A DNA stretch of 41,460 nt from Alphaproteobacteria bacterium HGW-Alphaproteobacteria-1 (GCA_002842985.1 PHEQ01000025.1:1-41460), one strand, 5' to 3'; positions 18,710-27,563 are shown, numbered from the stretch's first letter. Numbers and translations are program-made. The notes: generated by a model from the letters alone, not told the origin.

Positions 18710-19660
18710 TCAGTCCCGTCCCTTTGGCCGCACCTCATAGCCCGGCTCCTCTGGCTCGTCATCGACCATGTCCGCCGGAAATCCGGGCGCGGTGATGTCA
18801 AGGCCGGTGGCCTCTTCCAGCCGTCTTATGATGTCGTCGGACTTTGCCCGAGCGCCATATCGCGCCACGCCGTCCCGGAAGATCTCGATCATCAAGGGCG
18901 AGATTTCAAGCGGCACGCCATGGCGCTCTGCGATCGACTGGAACAGCCCGATATCCTTTTGCACGAGATCCATGGTGAAATTGATATCGCGCGAGCCGTT
19001 GAGAATCACCTGGCTCTCGGTCTCGTGGACAAAGGACGTGCCCGAACTGATGCGGATGGCCTCATAGGTGGTGGCCAGATCCATGCCCGCCGCCTTCATC
19101 GTCACCATCGCCTCGCAGAGCGTGAGCAGGTTCGCCGTGGCAAGGTAGTTGGTCATCACCTTGAGCACCGAGGCGCTGCCCAGATCGCCCGTGTGCAGGA
19201 TGCGCCGCCCCATGGTCCTGAGCAGCGGCAGGATGCGCTCGAACGTGGCCCGGTCGCAGCCCGCGAAGATCGAGATATTGCCGGTATCGGCCCGGTGACA
19301 ACCGCCCGAGACGGGGCAATCCACCGCCGCACCGCCGCGCGCGATCACCTGCGCCCCGAGCCTGCGGATTTCGGCCTCGTCGGTGGTGGACATCTCCAGC
19401 CAGATCTTGCCGGGTCCGATCTCGGGCAGCATCTGCTCCATCACCGCCGCACTTGCCGCCGGAGAAGGCAGGCAGGTGATGACCACGTCACAGGCGCGCA
19501 TCATCTCCGCCGGACCCGCGGCAACTCCGGCCCCGCGCGCGGCAAAGCGGTCGCGCGCCCCGGCGTCGAGGTCATGCACCCATAGGTCATGGCCGTTGCG
19601 CAACAGGCTGCCCGCCAGCTTGCCGCCGACATTTCCAAGCCCGATGAAACCGATCTTCAT
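18710..19660 (-). CDS. NAD(P)-dependent beta-hydroxyacid dehydrogenase
   Basis: A 316-residue member of the 3-hydroxyisobutyrate / tartronate-semialdehyde / 6-phosphogluconate-related dehydrogenase family. The N-terminal Rossmann motif is GLGNVG (7-12), the substrate-binding loop is DCPVSGG (114-120), and catalytic Lys167 with Asn171 is in LKVMTNYLATANLL. The ATG at 19660 follows GGGAGGA. The upstream neighbour on the same strand is a LacI-type regulator, which suggests a sugar-acid or hydroxyacid pathway under local control. The exact substrate cannot be set; no transporter or other pathway genes are adjacent. The last 30 residues are acidic and unusual. Confidence 0.9.
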   Translation of the reverse strand: MKIGFIGLGNVGGKLAGSLLRNGHDLWVHDLDAGARDRFAARGAGVAAGPAEMMRACDVVITCLPSPAASAAVMEQMLPEIGPGKIWLEMSTTDEAEIRRLGAQVIARGGAAVDCPVSGGCHRADTGNISIFAGCDRATFERILPLLRTMGRRILHTGDLGSASVLKVMTNYLATANLLTLCEAMVTMKAAGMDLATTYEAIRISSGTSFVHETESQVILNGSRDINFTMDLVQKDIGLFQSIAERHGVPLEISPLMIEIFRDGVARYGARAKSDDIIRRLEEATGLDITAPGFPADMVDDEPEEPGYEVRPKGRD

Positions 19661-19756
19661 GCGCGTCCTCCCTGCGCCAAACCTGACGCAGCCTTTGGCG
19701 ATTCGCAGGTGAAAATCAAAGGCTATTTTTCACGGCATCCGATAAACAGCCGGTTT

Positions 19757-20785
19757 TCAGGGAGTTCTCAGGGTCTCGCCAAGCGTAAGACGCGGCTCCA
19801 GTGCAATGCGAACCGGCGCGCGCGGCGCTTCGGGATGGGCGACATGGGCGGCGATGATCTCGGCGGCGCGGCGTCCGATCTCCAGCCGGCAGGCATCCAT
19901 CGTCGCCAGCCTGCGCGGCAGACCCTCCAGCAACTCCACCCCGTTGAAACCCGCAAGCCCGATGGTGCCAGGAATATCCGCGCCATGTTCAAGCAGGTAG
20001 AGAAGCCCCCCCGCTCCGATCATATCGTTGGAATAATACAGAAAATCCAGATCCGGCGTGCGCGCCAGCATCTCGGCGGTCATCTCGCGGCCCTTGGCGA
20101 GCGCCGATCCCCCGGAATAGAACTCCTGGTCCGCCACCTCGATCCCGGACTTGGCCAGCGCCTCGGTGAACCCCTCGAAGCGTTTTCGCGCCCGGTGATC
20201 GAGCGGCATCTTCGTGCCCATGAAGCCGATCCGCCGATAGCCTGCCCGGATGATCGCCTGCGCCATCTGCTGACCGGCCCGCCGATGCGAGATGCCAACC
20301 ACCGAATCCACCGGCGTGCCGTCCACATCCATGATCTCGACCACCGGGATGCCCGACGCGGCCAGCATCGCCCGGCTTGCCTCGGAATGCTCCAGCCCCG
20401 CGATGATCACCCCGGCGGGCCGCCAGGACAGCATCTCGTAGAGGACTTTCTCTTCCTTCTCCGGGCGATATCCGGTCAGCCCCACCACCGGCTGAAGCCC
20501 GGTATCGTCAAGCACCTGGCTGATCCCGGTCATCACTTCGGGAAACACCATGTTGGACATCGACGGGATGATCACCGCGACCAGGTTGACCCTCTGGCTG
20601 GCCAGCGCACCGGCGATCTTGTTGGGCACGTAACCCAGCCGCCGCGCCGCCTCCAGCACGCGCGCGCGCGTGGCCTCGGACACATCGCGCTTGTTGCGCA
20701 GCACCCGGCTCACCGTCATTTCCGACACGCCCGCCGCCTCGGAGACGTCGCGCAGGGTCAGCGGATGGCGGTCATTTGGTGACAA
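19757..20785 (-). CDS. LacI-family transcriptional regulator
   Basis: A 342-residue regulator. The N-terminal helix-turn-helix LTLRDVSEAAGVSEMTVSRVLRNKRDVS (9-36) and hinge LGYVPNKIAGALASQR are typical. The periplasmic-binding-protein-like effector domain follows, with features closest to gluconate-type (GntR/LacI) regulators. The only start before the helix-turn-helix is a TTG at 20785, and the sequence before it shows no clear ribosome site, so the start is uncertain. It lies 96 bases upstream of the beta-hydroxyacid dehydrogenase gene on the same strand and probably controls it. An imperfect inverted sequence (GGAAACCGTTCC, 20803-20814) sits just upstream. Confidence 0.9.
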   Translation of the reverse strand: MSPNDRHPLTLRDVSEAAGVSEMTVSRVLRNKRDVSEATRARVLEAARRLGYVPNKIAGALASQRVNLVAVIIPSMSNMVFPEVMTGISQVLDDTGLQPVVGLTGYRPEKEEKVLYEMLSWRPAGVIIAGLEHSEASRAMLAASGIPVVEIMDVDGTPVDSVVGISHRRAGQQMAQAIIRAGYRRIGFMGTKMPLDHRARKRFEGFTEALAKSGIEVADQEFYSGGSALAKGREMTAEMLARTPDLDFLYYSNDMIGAGGLLYLLEHGADIPGTIGLAGFNGVELLEGLPRRLATMDACRLEIGRRAAEIIAAHVAHPEAPRAPVRIALEPRLTLGETLRTP

Positions 20786-20855
20786 GAGGGGCGATCCAGA
20801 TTGGAAACCGTTCCGAAGTGGTAGCCAAACCCGCCACGACGATCAAGCGCGCGTA

Positions 20856-21323
20856 TCACGGCGAAGGCGCCTCGAGCACGAGTTGCATGATCTGCGCGCC
20901 AAGTGCGAGGTCGGGGATCTGTCCGAAATGCTGCGCGCGCATCCGCCCCGCCCGGTCGAAAAGCACAAGCGTCGGCGTCCCTTGCAGCCCCCATGCCGTC
21001 ATTGTGCGCGGCAGCGCCCCGTCGCCCGGCGCATCCACCGCCACCGGAAACCGGATGCGATATTCGTGCAGGAACGCCCCGAGCGCCACCGGCGGCATGG
21101 CGGCGTGATGCTCGAAGACCGTGTGCAGGCCGATCACAGCAACATCGGCCGGATCGAAGCCCGCAGCGATGCGCATGGCCTGGGGCAGGCCATGGCTCAC
21201 GCAACCGGGGCACAGCATCTGAAACGCCTCTACCACGATCACCTTGCCCCGGAAATCAGTCAGGGTCAGGGGCCGGTCCGTGTTGAACCACTGACTTGCG
21301 TGCAACTCTGGCGTATCGGTCAT
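20856..21323 (-). CDS. Redoxin / TlpA-like thiol protein
   Basis: A 155-residue thioredoxin-fold protein of the AhpC/TSA-TlpA group. The redox pair is C38-P-G-C41 in FQMLCPGC, followed by a helix, and the cis-Pro loop is in LQGTPTLVLFDRAGRM. No signal peptide is seen, so it is probably cytoplasmic, unlike cytochrome-maturation TlpA. It is the last gene of a minus-strand trio with an exported protein and a MarR regulator carrying a cysteine-rich tail. That suggests a redox or metal stress function. Substrate partners are unknown. Confidence 0.88.
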   Translation of the reverse strand: MTDTPELHASQWFNTDRPLTLTDFRGKVIVVEAFQMLCPGCVSHGLPQAMRIAAGFDPADVAVIGLHTVFEHHAAMPPVALGAFLHEYRIRFPVAVDAPGDGALPRTMTAWGLQGTPTLVLFDRAGRMRAQHFGQIPDLALGAQIMQLVLEAPSP

Positions 21324-21373
21324 GCGGGCCCCCGGGGATGGGACGGCGGGGATGGCCCCCGCCGTCGGCCTGT

Positions 21374-22114
21374 CTACTTGCTCACGCGGCCGGGCAGGCT
21401 CAGATCGCCCGAGGCCACGTCAAACACGTCGGTGACGCACAAAAGTGGCGCATGCAGGTTGGCATGCACGCGCAGCGCTGCGGTCACCCCGTCGAACTGC
21501 GCCGTCTCGAGCGCACCGATATCGGCGAAGGGCACACGCAAACTTACCGCAGAGTCACCAAACACCGGCGACCAGCCGGGGCTGTCGATCAGCAAGGGCA
21601 GCCCCGGCCAGGTAAGCGGCAGCGCGGGCGCGGCCCCGTCGGGAATGTCGATCACCTTGAGCGCGCCCGCCCCACAGGCGTCATCGGGGCCGAGCACGAC
21701 CCAATGGCTGTGCCAGATTCCGCCATCGTCATCGATCGCACCGGTATTGCCCTCGTCGAAAAGCGGCGTGTCGTCGAAATCCGGATGGATCGTGACCACA
21801 AGGGCAAGGATGCCCGCGCCCGCCTCGAAACCCACCGTGGCCGGATCAAGGGTCGTGGGCCAGGCGTAGGAAAACACCGGTGCCCCCGCCAGACCGCCCG
21901 CCGCTTCGGGCCGGGCCACGCCCGGCATGCCAGCGGTGGACATGGTAAAGGTGGCGATCCGCCCCTCGGAGGTGATCTGCGCCCCGACAATGTCGAAGGC
22001 GGGCAAGGCATTACCCGCCTCGGCGGTGAGGCCATGCGCGCTCAGTGGCGCGGCAGGCAAAAGGGCAAGCGCCCCGGCAAGGGCGGCTTTGCGGATTGGG
22101 TCGGAATATGTCAT
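21374..22114 (-). CDS. Exported protein of unknown function
   Basis: A 246-residue protein. The ATG at 22114 is preceded by AAAGGAAG and opens a Sec signal peptide (MTYSDPIRKAALAGALALLPAAPLSAHG, cleavage probably after Ala26). The mature part has beta-rich segments, an acidic stretch with FDDTPLFDEGNTGAIDDDGG (about residues 127-146) and then GIWHSHWVVLG, residues that could hold a metal ion, and two cysteines. I do not recognise the family. It lies between marR and the redoxin gene (77- and 50-base gaps), so the three are probably one transcript. Confidence 0.8.
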   Translation of the reverse strand: MTYSDPIRKAALAGALALLPAAPLSAHGLTAEAGNALPAFDIVGAQITSEGRIATFTMSTAGMPGVARPEAAGGLAGAPVFSYAWPTTLDPATVGFEAGAGILALVVTIHPDFDDTPLFDEGNTGAIDDDGGIWHSHWVVLGPDDACGAGALKVIDIPDGAAPALPLTWPGLPLLIDSPGWSPVFGDSAVSLRVPFADIGALETAQFDGVTAALRVHANLHAPLLCVTDVFDVASGDLSLPGRVSK

Positions 22115-22191
22115 GGTAACGTGCTTCCTTTGGTTCCCATCAGGGGTTGCAAAAGGGTCTTCGGACGGTGGCCGCCGCCCGAAGACCCGCC

Positions 22192-22818
22192 TCATCCCAC
22201 GGCCGCCAGACGCGCGGCAATGATGGCGCGCCTCGCTTGCGTGGTCTCTTCGTGCTCAGCGCAGTCGATGCGCAGCGCCGCATCGCCAAACGCCGCATCC
22301 ACGAAATCACAATGATGCGGAGCCGCCGCCTCTGCGTGTCGGTGCGGCTGGAAATAGGCGCAGGTCACGCACATGCGCTGCACCGGGATTGCGCGCGCCT
22401 CCTGTAACGCCCGGATGAGCGTGGACAGGGTGCGCAGCGCGGCGCCCGCCTCTGCCTCCGGAAGATCATCGAGCGCGCCCAGAAGCGGTGCAGGCGCGTC
22501 GGGCAGCGCCGCGTGAAACTTCGTGCCCGCCTCGGTCAGCACCACCTGCACCGCCCGCCCGTCTCTCGGGTCAGGATGGCGCGCAACCAGACCCTTGGAC
22601 ATCAGGCTTGCCACCGAATCGCTCAGGCTGGCCGCACTCACCCCGAGCGCGGCAGCAAGGCTCACTTGCCGTGACGGGCCGCGCCGCGCCAGATGACCGA
22701 GGATTTCTGCCTGCGTCGGGTTCAAGCCGCGCTCTGCCACGGCCTGCCAAAGCGCCGTGCGCCAGAAGAGGGCAAGCCGTCCAAGGGCGGCGGCAATCTG
22801 TCGGGAGCAATCGGACAT
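22192..22818 (-). CDS. MarR-family regulator with cysteine/histidine-rich tail
   Basis: A 208-residue protein. The first 140 residues are a MarR winged-helix domain (LNPTQAEILGHLARRGPSRQVSLAAALGVSAASLSDSVASLMSKGLV, wing DPRDGRAVQVVLTEAG). Residues about 145-195 add an unusual extension with Cys-x2-Cys (RMCVTCAYF), three histidines (HRH, then PHHC) and two further cysteines (HHCDF, IDCAEH). That arrangement could bind zinc or iron or sense oxidation. The ATG at 22818 follows AAGGAG; the in-frame ATG at 22869 has none. It is followed by an exported protein and a redoxin. A palindrome-like site lies at 22833-22850 just upstream. Confidence 0.9.
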   Translation of the reverse strand: MSDCSRQIAAALGRLALFWRTALWQAVAERGLNPTQAEILGHLARRGPSRQVSLAAALGVSAASLSDSVASLMSKGLVARHPDPRDGRAVQVVLTEAGTKFHAALPDAPAPLLGALDDLPEAEAGAALRTLSTLIRALQEARAIPVQRMCVTCAYFQPHRHAEAAAPHHCDFVDAAFGDAALRIDCAEHEETTQARRAIIAARLAAVG

Positions 22819-22832
22819 CGGGAACTCCTTTT

Positions 22833-22850
22833 TAATAAGACTCCTAACTA
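22833..22850. promoter_or_regulatory. Candidate MarR operator
   Basis: On the minus strand TAGTTAGGAGTCTTATTA contains half sites TTAG / CTTA around a 4-base centre, resembling the TTAG-N4-CTAA boxes of SlyA/MarR proteins. It is 14 bases upstream of the marR start and overlaps an AT-rich promoter-like tract. Symmetry is imperfect. Confidence 0.5.
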
Positions 22851-22917
22851 TATTGGCAAAGCCTGTCAAGATCCGCCGCGCACCCTCGCCGCACGTTCAT
22901 CGTTGTGGCCTGGATGC

Positions 22918-24672
22918 TCAGGACATCGCGGCGGGCGCGGCATCCTCGAGACGCAACTGTGCCACCTGCCGCCCGCCCCAATGGTTGATCTCCACCCGCC
23001 CCGCGAGATGGAACCGCGCACCACCGTGGTTCAGCAGCGCGGCCCCGAGCGGCCCCTCCGCGGCCCCAAAGCCGATGGCGTCAAGCGTCGCCCCCATCCC
23101 GTCATCGAGACGAAGCTTGAGATGCGCAGCCCCCAGAACCTTGGCAAAGCCGATCCGGCAATCGGGAAACACATAGCGCGGCCCCGGCGCACCCTCGCCG
23201 AACGGCCCCGCTGCCTCGATCCGCTCGATCAGTTCCACCGTCGCGGCCCCCGGCATGAGCACCCCGTCAAGCCGCAGCTCGGCCGGGCCGCCCGTGCCGG
23301 CACCCTGCCGCGCCATGAGATCCGACAGCCGCGCCATCGCCTCTTCCAGACGGTCGCGCGCCACGGTCAGCCCGGCGGCCATCCGGTGCCCGCCGCCCTT
23401 GAGCAGCACCCCCTCGCGCGCCAGACGTTGCACCGCATGACCCAGATCGACCCCCGAAATGGAACGACCCGAGCCCTTGCCTTCGGCCCCCTCCAGCCCG
23501 ATCACCACGGCGGGACGGTTCGCCGCCTCCTTGAGACGGCTCGCCACGATCCCCACCACGCCCGGATGCCAGCCCTCGCCCGCGGCCCAGACGAGCGGTG
23601 CGTCGAACCCGCGCGCCTCGGCCTGCGCCAATGCGGCGGCGCGCACCTCGGCCTCGACCGCGCGCCGCTCCTCGTTGAGCGCCTCCAGCCGAAGGGCGAG
23701 CGCGCGCGCCTCGTCCGGGTCGTCTGTGGCCAGCAGCCGCGCACCCAGATCCGCCTGCCCGATCCGCCCGCCCGCATTGATGCGCGGCCCAAGGACAAAA
23801 CCCAGGTGATAGGCGGCAGGCGCGCTGTCGAGCCGCGCCACATCGCCAAGCGCCACCAGCCCGGCGCGCTCGCGCCGCGCCATCACCGCCAGCCCCTGCC
23901 GCACGAAGGCACGGTTGACCCCCACCAGCGGGGCCACATCCGCCACCGTCGCCAGCGCCACCAGATCAAGGAGCGCCATCAGGTCAGGCCCCGTGCGCCC
24001 CGCCGCGCGCAACTGCCGCCCCGCCTCGACCAGCATCAGAAACACCACCCCGGCGGCACAAAGGTGCCCCAGATCGCCGCTCTCGTCCTGCCGGTTGGGG
24101 TTGACCACGGCAAGGGCGGGCGGCAGCGTCTCGCCCCCCAGATGGTGGTCGAGCACCACCACGTCCGCACCGGTCGCGGCGGCAAGCGCGTCAAAGCTGA
24201 GCGTGCCGCAATCGACGCAGAGGATCAGCTCATGGCCTGCGGCCAGATCGCGCATCGCAGGTTCGTTGGGGCCATAGCCCTCGTCGATCCGGTCCGGGAT
24301 ATAAAGCGTGGGCCGTCCCGCCCCCATCCGCCGCAGCCAGTCGATCAGAAGCGCCGCCGACGCCCCGCCATCCACATCGTAATCGGCAAAGATCGCGACC
24401 CGCTCGCGCCCCGCCACCGCGCGCAGGACCCGCGCCGCCGCCACGTCCATGTCACGCAAACCGCGCGGATCGGGCAAGAGGTCGCGCAGGGTGGGGCTGA
24501 GATAGGCTTCGGCCCCGTCCACCGGCACGCCCAGCCGCGCCAGCGTCTGACAAAGCGCGCGCGGCAGCCCGGTCACCTGCGCCATCGCTTCGGCCTGCCG
24601 CTCGACCTCGATCCCCGGCCCGATCCAGCGCCGCCCGGTCAGTGACGCCTCGACGCCAAGATAGGCCGTCAT
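22918..24672 (-). CDS. recJ: Single-stranded-DNA exonuclease RecJ
   Basis: A 584-residue 5'-3' exonuclease of the DHH phosphoesterase superfamily, acting in RecF-pathway recombination and repair. The metal-binding motifs are DYDVDGG (97-103; usually DYDADG), the VDCG strand, DHH (175-177) and the NPN that follows. The GGGHRMAAGLTV motif (DHHA1) is near residue 420-430, and a C-terminal OB-like domain ends in NHWGGRQVAQLRLEDAAP. Length and order fit RecJ. The gene is 90 bases downstream of glpX on the same strand, with tandem hairpins between. Confidence 0.95.
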   Translation of the reverse strand: MTAYLGVEASLTGRRWIGPGIEVERQAEAMAQVTGLPRALCQTLARLGVPVDGAEAYLSPTLRDLLPDPRGLRDMDVAAARVLRAVAGRERVAIFADYDVDGGASAALLIDWLRRMGAGRPTLYIPDRIDEGYGPNEPAMRDLAAGHELILCVDCGTLSFDALAAATGADVVVLDHHLGGETLPPALAVVNPNRQDESGDLGHLCAAGVVFLMLVEAGRQLRAAGRTGPDLMALLDLVALATVADVAPLVGVNRAFVRQGLAVMARRERAGLVALGDVARLDSAPAAYHLGFVLGPRINAGGRIGQADLGARLLATDDPDEARALALRLEALNEERRAVEAEVRAAALAQAEARGFDAPLVWAAGEGWHPGVVGIVASRLKEAANRPAVVIGLEGAEGKGSGRSISGVDLGHAVQRLAREGVLLKGGGHRMAAGLTVARDRLEEAMARLSDLMARQGAGTGGPAELRLDGVLMPGAATVELIERIEAAGPFGEGAPGPRYVFPDCRIGFAKVLGAAHLKLRLDDGMGATLDAIGFGAAEGPLGAALLNHGGARFHLAGRVEINHWGGRQVAQLRLEDAAPAAMS

Positions 24673-24714
24673 GCCCGCTCCCCGGCATCTTCTGGCCCGA
24701 AATATCCCGGGGGA

Positions 24715-24747
24715 GTCGCCGCTTGCGGCGACGGGGGCAGCGCCCCC
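24715..24747. repeat. Tandem GC-rich hairpins between glpX and recJ
   Basis: GTCGCCGC-TT-GCGGCGAC (24715-24732) is followed directly by GGGGGC-AGC-GCCCCC (24733-24747). Both stems are perfect. They follow CCGAAATATCCCGGGGG, a segment I remember as recurring between genes in Rhodobacteraceae genomes. They may attenuate transcription between glpX and recJ or be a dispersed REP-like repeat; only one copy is visible here. Confidence 0.6.
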
Positions 24748-24762
24748 TTGCTTGTCGCGGTC

Positions 24763-25728
24763 TCAGTCACGCGCGCTGCGATAGATCATGCGCCGCACCG
24801 ATCCCGTGCGCGAGCGCATCAGCAGCGTTTCGGTCTCGACGAAACCAGGGCGGCGATGCACACCCTTGAGGATCGACCCGTCGGTGACGCCGGTGGCGGC
24901 AAAGATCACGTCGCCGGTGACCATCTCGTCGCGCGAATAGACCCGGTCGAAATCGGTGATCCCGGCTTTTGCCGCGCGCGCGCGCTCGTCCTCGGTGCGA
25001 AACACCAGACGCCCCCACATCTGCCCGCCCATGCATTTGAGCGCGGAGGCCGCAAGCACCCCCTCGGGCGCGCCGCCCGTGCCCATATACATGTCGATGC
25101 CGGTGCGCTCGGATTCGGCACAATGGATCACGCCCGCCACGTCGCCATCGGTGATGAGGTAAACCGCCGCCCCGGTCTCTCGCAATTCGGCGATCATTGC
25201 CTCGTGGCGCGGGCGCTCCAGCACGCAGACGGTGATTTCGGACGGGCGGCAGCCGCGCGCGGCGGCCAGCGCCTCGACCCGTTCGCGCGGCCCCATCTCC
25301 AGCGACACGACGCCCTCGGGGTATCCCGGCCCTATGGCCAGCTTGTCCATATAGGTATCGGGCGCGTGCAGCAGCGTGCCGCGCGGGGCCATCGCGATCA
25401 CGGTCAGCGCATTGGGCATGGCCTTGGCGGTCAGCGTCGTGCCTTCCAGCGGGTCAAGCGCGATATCGACGCCGGGGCCGTCGCCGGTGCCCACTTCCTC
25501 GCCGATGAAGAGCATCGGTGCCTCGTCGCGCTCACCCTCGCCGATCACCACCACGCCCTTGATGCTGAGCATGTTGAGCTGTTCGCGCATTGCATTCACG
25601 GCAGCCTGATCGGCGGCCTTCTCGTCGCCGCGCCCGATCAGATCGGCACAGGCCAGCGCCGCCTGTTCGGCCACGCGGGCAAGGCCCAGCGAAAGCATGC
25701 GGTCGTTGAAAGCGATATCGGAACTCAT
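24763..25728 (-). CDS. glpX: Fructose-1,6-bisphosphatase class II
   Basis: A 321-residue metal-dependent phosphatase acting in gluconeogenesis (and the Calvin cycle where present), converting fructose 1,6-bisphosphate to fructose 6-phosphate. GEGERDEAPM (63-72) and DPLEGTTL (92-99) are the metal/substrate motifs, and ITDGDVAG and GTGGAPEGVLAA are also diagnostic of GlpX. Some relatives also act on sedoheptulose bisphosphate. It lies 67 bases downstream of hom in the same orientation. Confidence 0.96.
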   Translation of the reverse strand: MSSDIAFNDRMLSLGLARVAEQAALACADLIGRGDEKAADQAAVNAMREQLNMLSIKGVVVIGEGERDEAPMLFIGEEVGTGDGPGVDIALDPLEGTTLTAKAMPNALTVIAMAPRGTLLHAPDTYMDKLAIGPGYPEGVVSLEMGPRERVEALAAARGCRPSEITVCVLERPRHEAMIAELRETGAAVYLITDGDVAGVIHCAESERTGIDMYMGTGGAPEGVLAASALKCMGGQMWGRLVFRTEDERARAAKAGITDFDRVYSRDEMVTGDVIFAATGVTDGSILKGVHRRPGFVETETLLMRSRTGSVRRMIYRSARD

Positions 25729-25795
25729 GGGGCGATCCTTGCTGAATGGGGTGTGAAAAGACTAGAGAGCGGCGCGCGCGCGCACAAGCCGCGCC

Positions 25796-27082
25796 TCAGA
25801 CATGCTCGATCCGGAGCGCAACGGGGGCCTCGGCCAGCACGTCAAGGCGGCGAATGGCGGTGAGCGCCGTATCGAGCGCCTCGCGGTTGGTCTTGTGGGT
25901 GACGATGAGCACCGGGGCGGCAGCATCGTCGTGGCGATATTGCCGCATCCGGTCGATGGAAACACCCGCCTCGCCAAGGCAGGTCGCCACCTTGGCCAGC
26001 GCGCCCGGTTTGTCCACCAGCGCCATGCGCAGGTAATAGGGCGCGGGCGTGGCGCAGCTTGCAGGCGTGCAGCGGCGGAGCGTCCCGGCGGGCTGGCCAA
26101 AGGTCGAAATCCGCGTGCCACGGGCAATGTCGATCACGTCGGCCATGACGGCGCTTGCCGTCGGCCCCATGCCGGCACCCGGACCGCGCAGCACGATCTG
26201 TTCCACGGCATCGCCCTCGAGCACGACCATGTTGGTGCCGCCTTCCAACTGTCCCAGCGGGCTTGCCGCAGGGACAAGACAGGGCGACATCCGCTGCTCG
26301 AGGCCGCGGCCGGTCATCTGCGCCACGCCCAGAAGCTTGATGCGATAGCCCATATCGGCGGCGCGGCGGATATCGTCGAGCGTGATCGACTGGATCCCCT
26401 CGAGCGCCACCGCCCCGAAATCCACCTGGCAGCCAAAGGCGATGGCGGCCAGCAGCGCAAGCTTGTGGCCCGCGTCGATACCGCCCACGTCAAGATTGGG
26501 ATCGGCCTCGAGATAGCCCAGCCGGTCGGCCTCCTCGAAAAGCGCGTTATAGCCCTGACCGGTGGCCTGCATCCGCGTCAGGATATAGTTGCAGGTGCCG
26601 TTCATCACGCCCATCACGCGGGTGATCTCGTTGCCCGCCAGCCCCTCGGTCAGCGCCTTCACCACCGGGATGCCACCCGCCACCGCCGCCTCGAAGCGGA
26701 TCACGCGGCCCGCCGCCTCCGCCGCCAGTGCCAGCGCCTGGCCGTGATGGGCGAGCATTGCCTTGTTGGCCGTCACTACATCCTTGCCCGCAGCAATCGC
26801 CGCCTCGGTCGCGGCCTTGGCCGGGCCGTCCGAGCCGCCCATCAGTTCCACGAACACATCCACGTCCCCGCGCCGCGCCAGCGCCACCGGATCATCCTCC
26901 CAGGCGTAATCCGCAAGGCTCACGCCGCGATCCTTGTCGCGGGTGCGCGCCGAGACAGCGCTTATCGTGATCGGACGGCCCGTGCGCGCCTGCAATAGCT
27001 CTGCCTTCTGCCGCACGATGCGCACCACGCCGGTGCCGACAGTGCCAAGCCCGGCAATGCCAAGGCGCAGGGGGGTGGTCAT
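25796..27082 (-). CDS. hom: Homoserine dehydrogenase
   Basis: A 428-residue NAD(P)-dependent enzyme reducing aspartate semialdehyde to homoserine, on the path to threonine and methionine. The Rossmann motif GIAGLGTVG is at residues 8-16, VTANKAMLA and the GTCNYIL substrate segment follow, and the family signature EADPNLDVGGIDAGHKLALLA is in the middle. A C-terminal ACT regulatory domain (about 350-428, YYLRMALVDKPGALAKVA) implies feedback control, probably by threonine. It is a single-function enzyme, not fused to aspartokinase. No leader or riboswitch could be recognised in the 96 bases upstream. Confidence 0.97.
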   Translation of the reverse strand: MTTPLRLGIAGLGTVGTGVVRIVRQKAELLQARTGRPITISAVSARTRDKDRGVSLADYAWEDDPVALARRGDVDVFVELMGGSDGPAKAATEAAIAAGKDVVTANKAMLAHHGQALALAAEAAGRVIRFEAAVAGGIPVVKALTEGLAGNEITRVMGVMNGTCNYILTRMQATGQGYNALFEEADRLGYLEADPNLDVGGIDAGHKLALLAAIAFGCQVDFGAVALEGIQSITLDDIRRAADMGYRIKLLGVAQMTGRGLEQRMSPCLVPAASPLGQLEGGTNMVVLEGDAVEQIVLRGPGAGMGPTASAVMADVIDIARGTRISTFGQPAGTLRRCTPASCATPAPYYLRMALVDKPGALAKVATCLGEAGVSIDRMRQYRHDDAAAPVLIVTHKTNREALDTALTAIRRLDVLAEAPVALRIEHV

Positions 27083-27178
27083 GGGGGCGCTCCGATCCTG
27101 GGTTATCCGTCACTTGCGGCGCGATGTAACGGGTTCGCCGGGGCCATGCAACGCGGCTTGGGCCCCTGAGCCAAGGTT

Positions 27179-27460
27179 TCAACCGCCGACACCTGCCTGC
27201 ATCCGCGTGCGCGCCTCCCCGTCGATCGCCGGACGGCGCAAGGCGCTTGCGCGCGCGCGCAACCGCTCGGCGCGGGCGTCAAGATCAGCCTGCGCCTCGG
27301 GTGTGGTGCGGGCCTCGGGCACGCCGGCGCGGATCGTCTCGGCCGGCACGAGGTCGGGATAGGGGGCAGCCTTGTCCATCGCGGTCAGATCGGCGCGCGG
27401 ATAGGGGTCGGCGCAGGCCGCCAGCAGGCTCAGGAACAGAACGGCAGAGGCAAGACGCAT
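27179..27460 (-). CDS. Small predicted lipoprotein
   Basis: A 93-residue protein. The ATG at 27460 opens the signal MRLASAVLFLSLLAAC with lipobox LAAC (Cys16). The mature part is short, charged and helical, with the motif YPRADLTAMDKAAPYPDLVPAETIRA followed by an Ala/Arg/Glu-rich coil. I do not recognise it beyond being an entericidin-sized periplasmic lipoprotein. It is 96 bases upstream of hom on the same strand, and divergent from the TetR gene. Confidence 0.75.
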   Translation of the reverse strand: MRLASAVLFLSLLAACADPYPRADLTAMDKAAPYPDLVPAETIRAGVPEARTTPEAQADLDARAERLRARASALRRPAIDGEARTRMQAGVGG

Positions 27461-27529
27461 GAACGGACCCTTCGTGGCGCGGCATTCCCTTTTCTTGCCA
27501 CCGCACGCAGGAAGGGGCAAGCAGGGGCT

Positions 27530-27557
27530 TTGATCTGAACGCGCGTTCAGTTAAACC
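27530..27557 (+). promoter_or_regulatory. Promoter and palindromic operator of the TetR gene
   Basis: The perfect 16-base palindrome CTGAACGCGCGTTCAG (27535-27550) lies between a -35-like TTGATC (27530-27535) and a -10-like TAAACC (27552-27557). TGAAC-N4-GTTCA palindromes in this position are typical TetR-family autoregulatory operators. Confidence 0.7.
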
Positions 27558-27563
27558 CGAGGC

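Noticed and set aside
19709..19733. GTGAAAAT ... ATTTTTCAC inverted repeat upstream of the beta-hydroxyacid dehydrogenase
   Set aside because: One extra T breaks the symmetry; possible operator but unsupported.
20803..20814. GGAAACCGTTCC as LacI operator
   Set aside because: Only the outer four bases are symmetric; too weak to call as a feature.
22693..24645. 650-codon open frame antisense to recJ
   Set aside because: Arg/His/Pro-rich shadow of recJ.
27083..27178. Possible leader or riboswitch before hom
   Set aside because: No attenuator-like hairpins, leader peptide or SAM/threonine motifs could be recognised in 96 bases.
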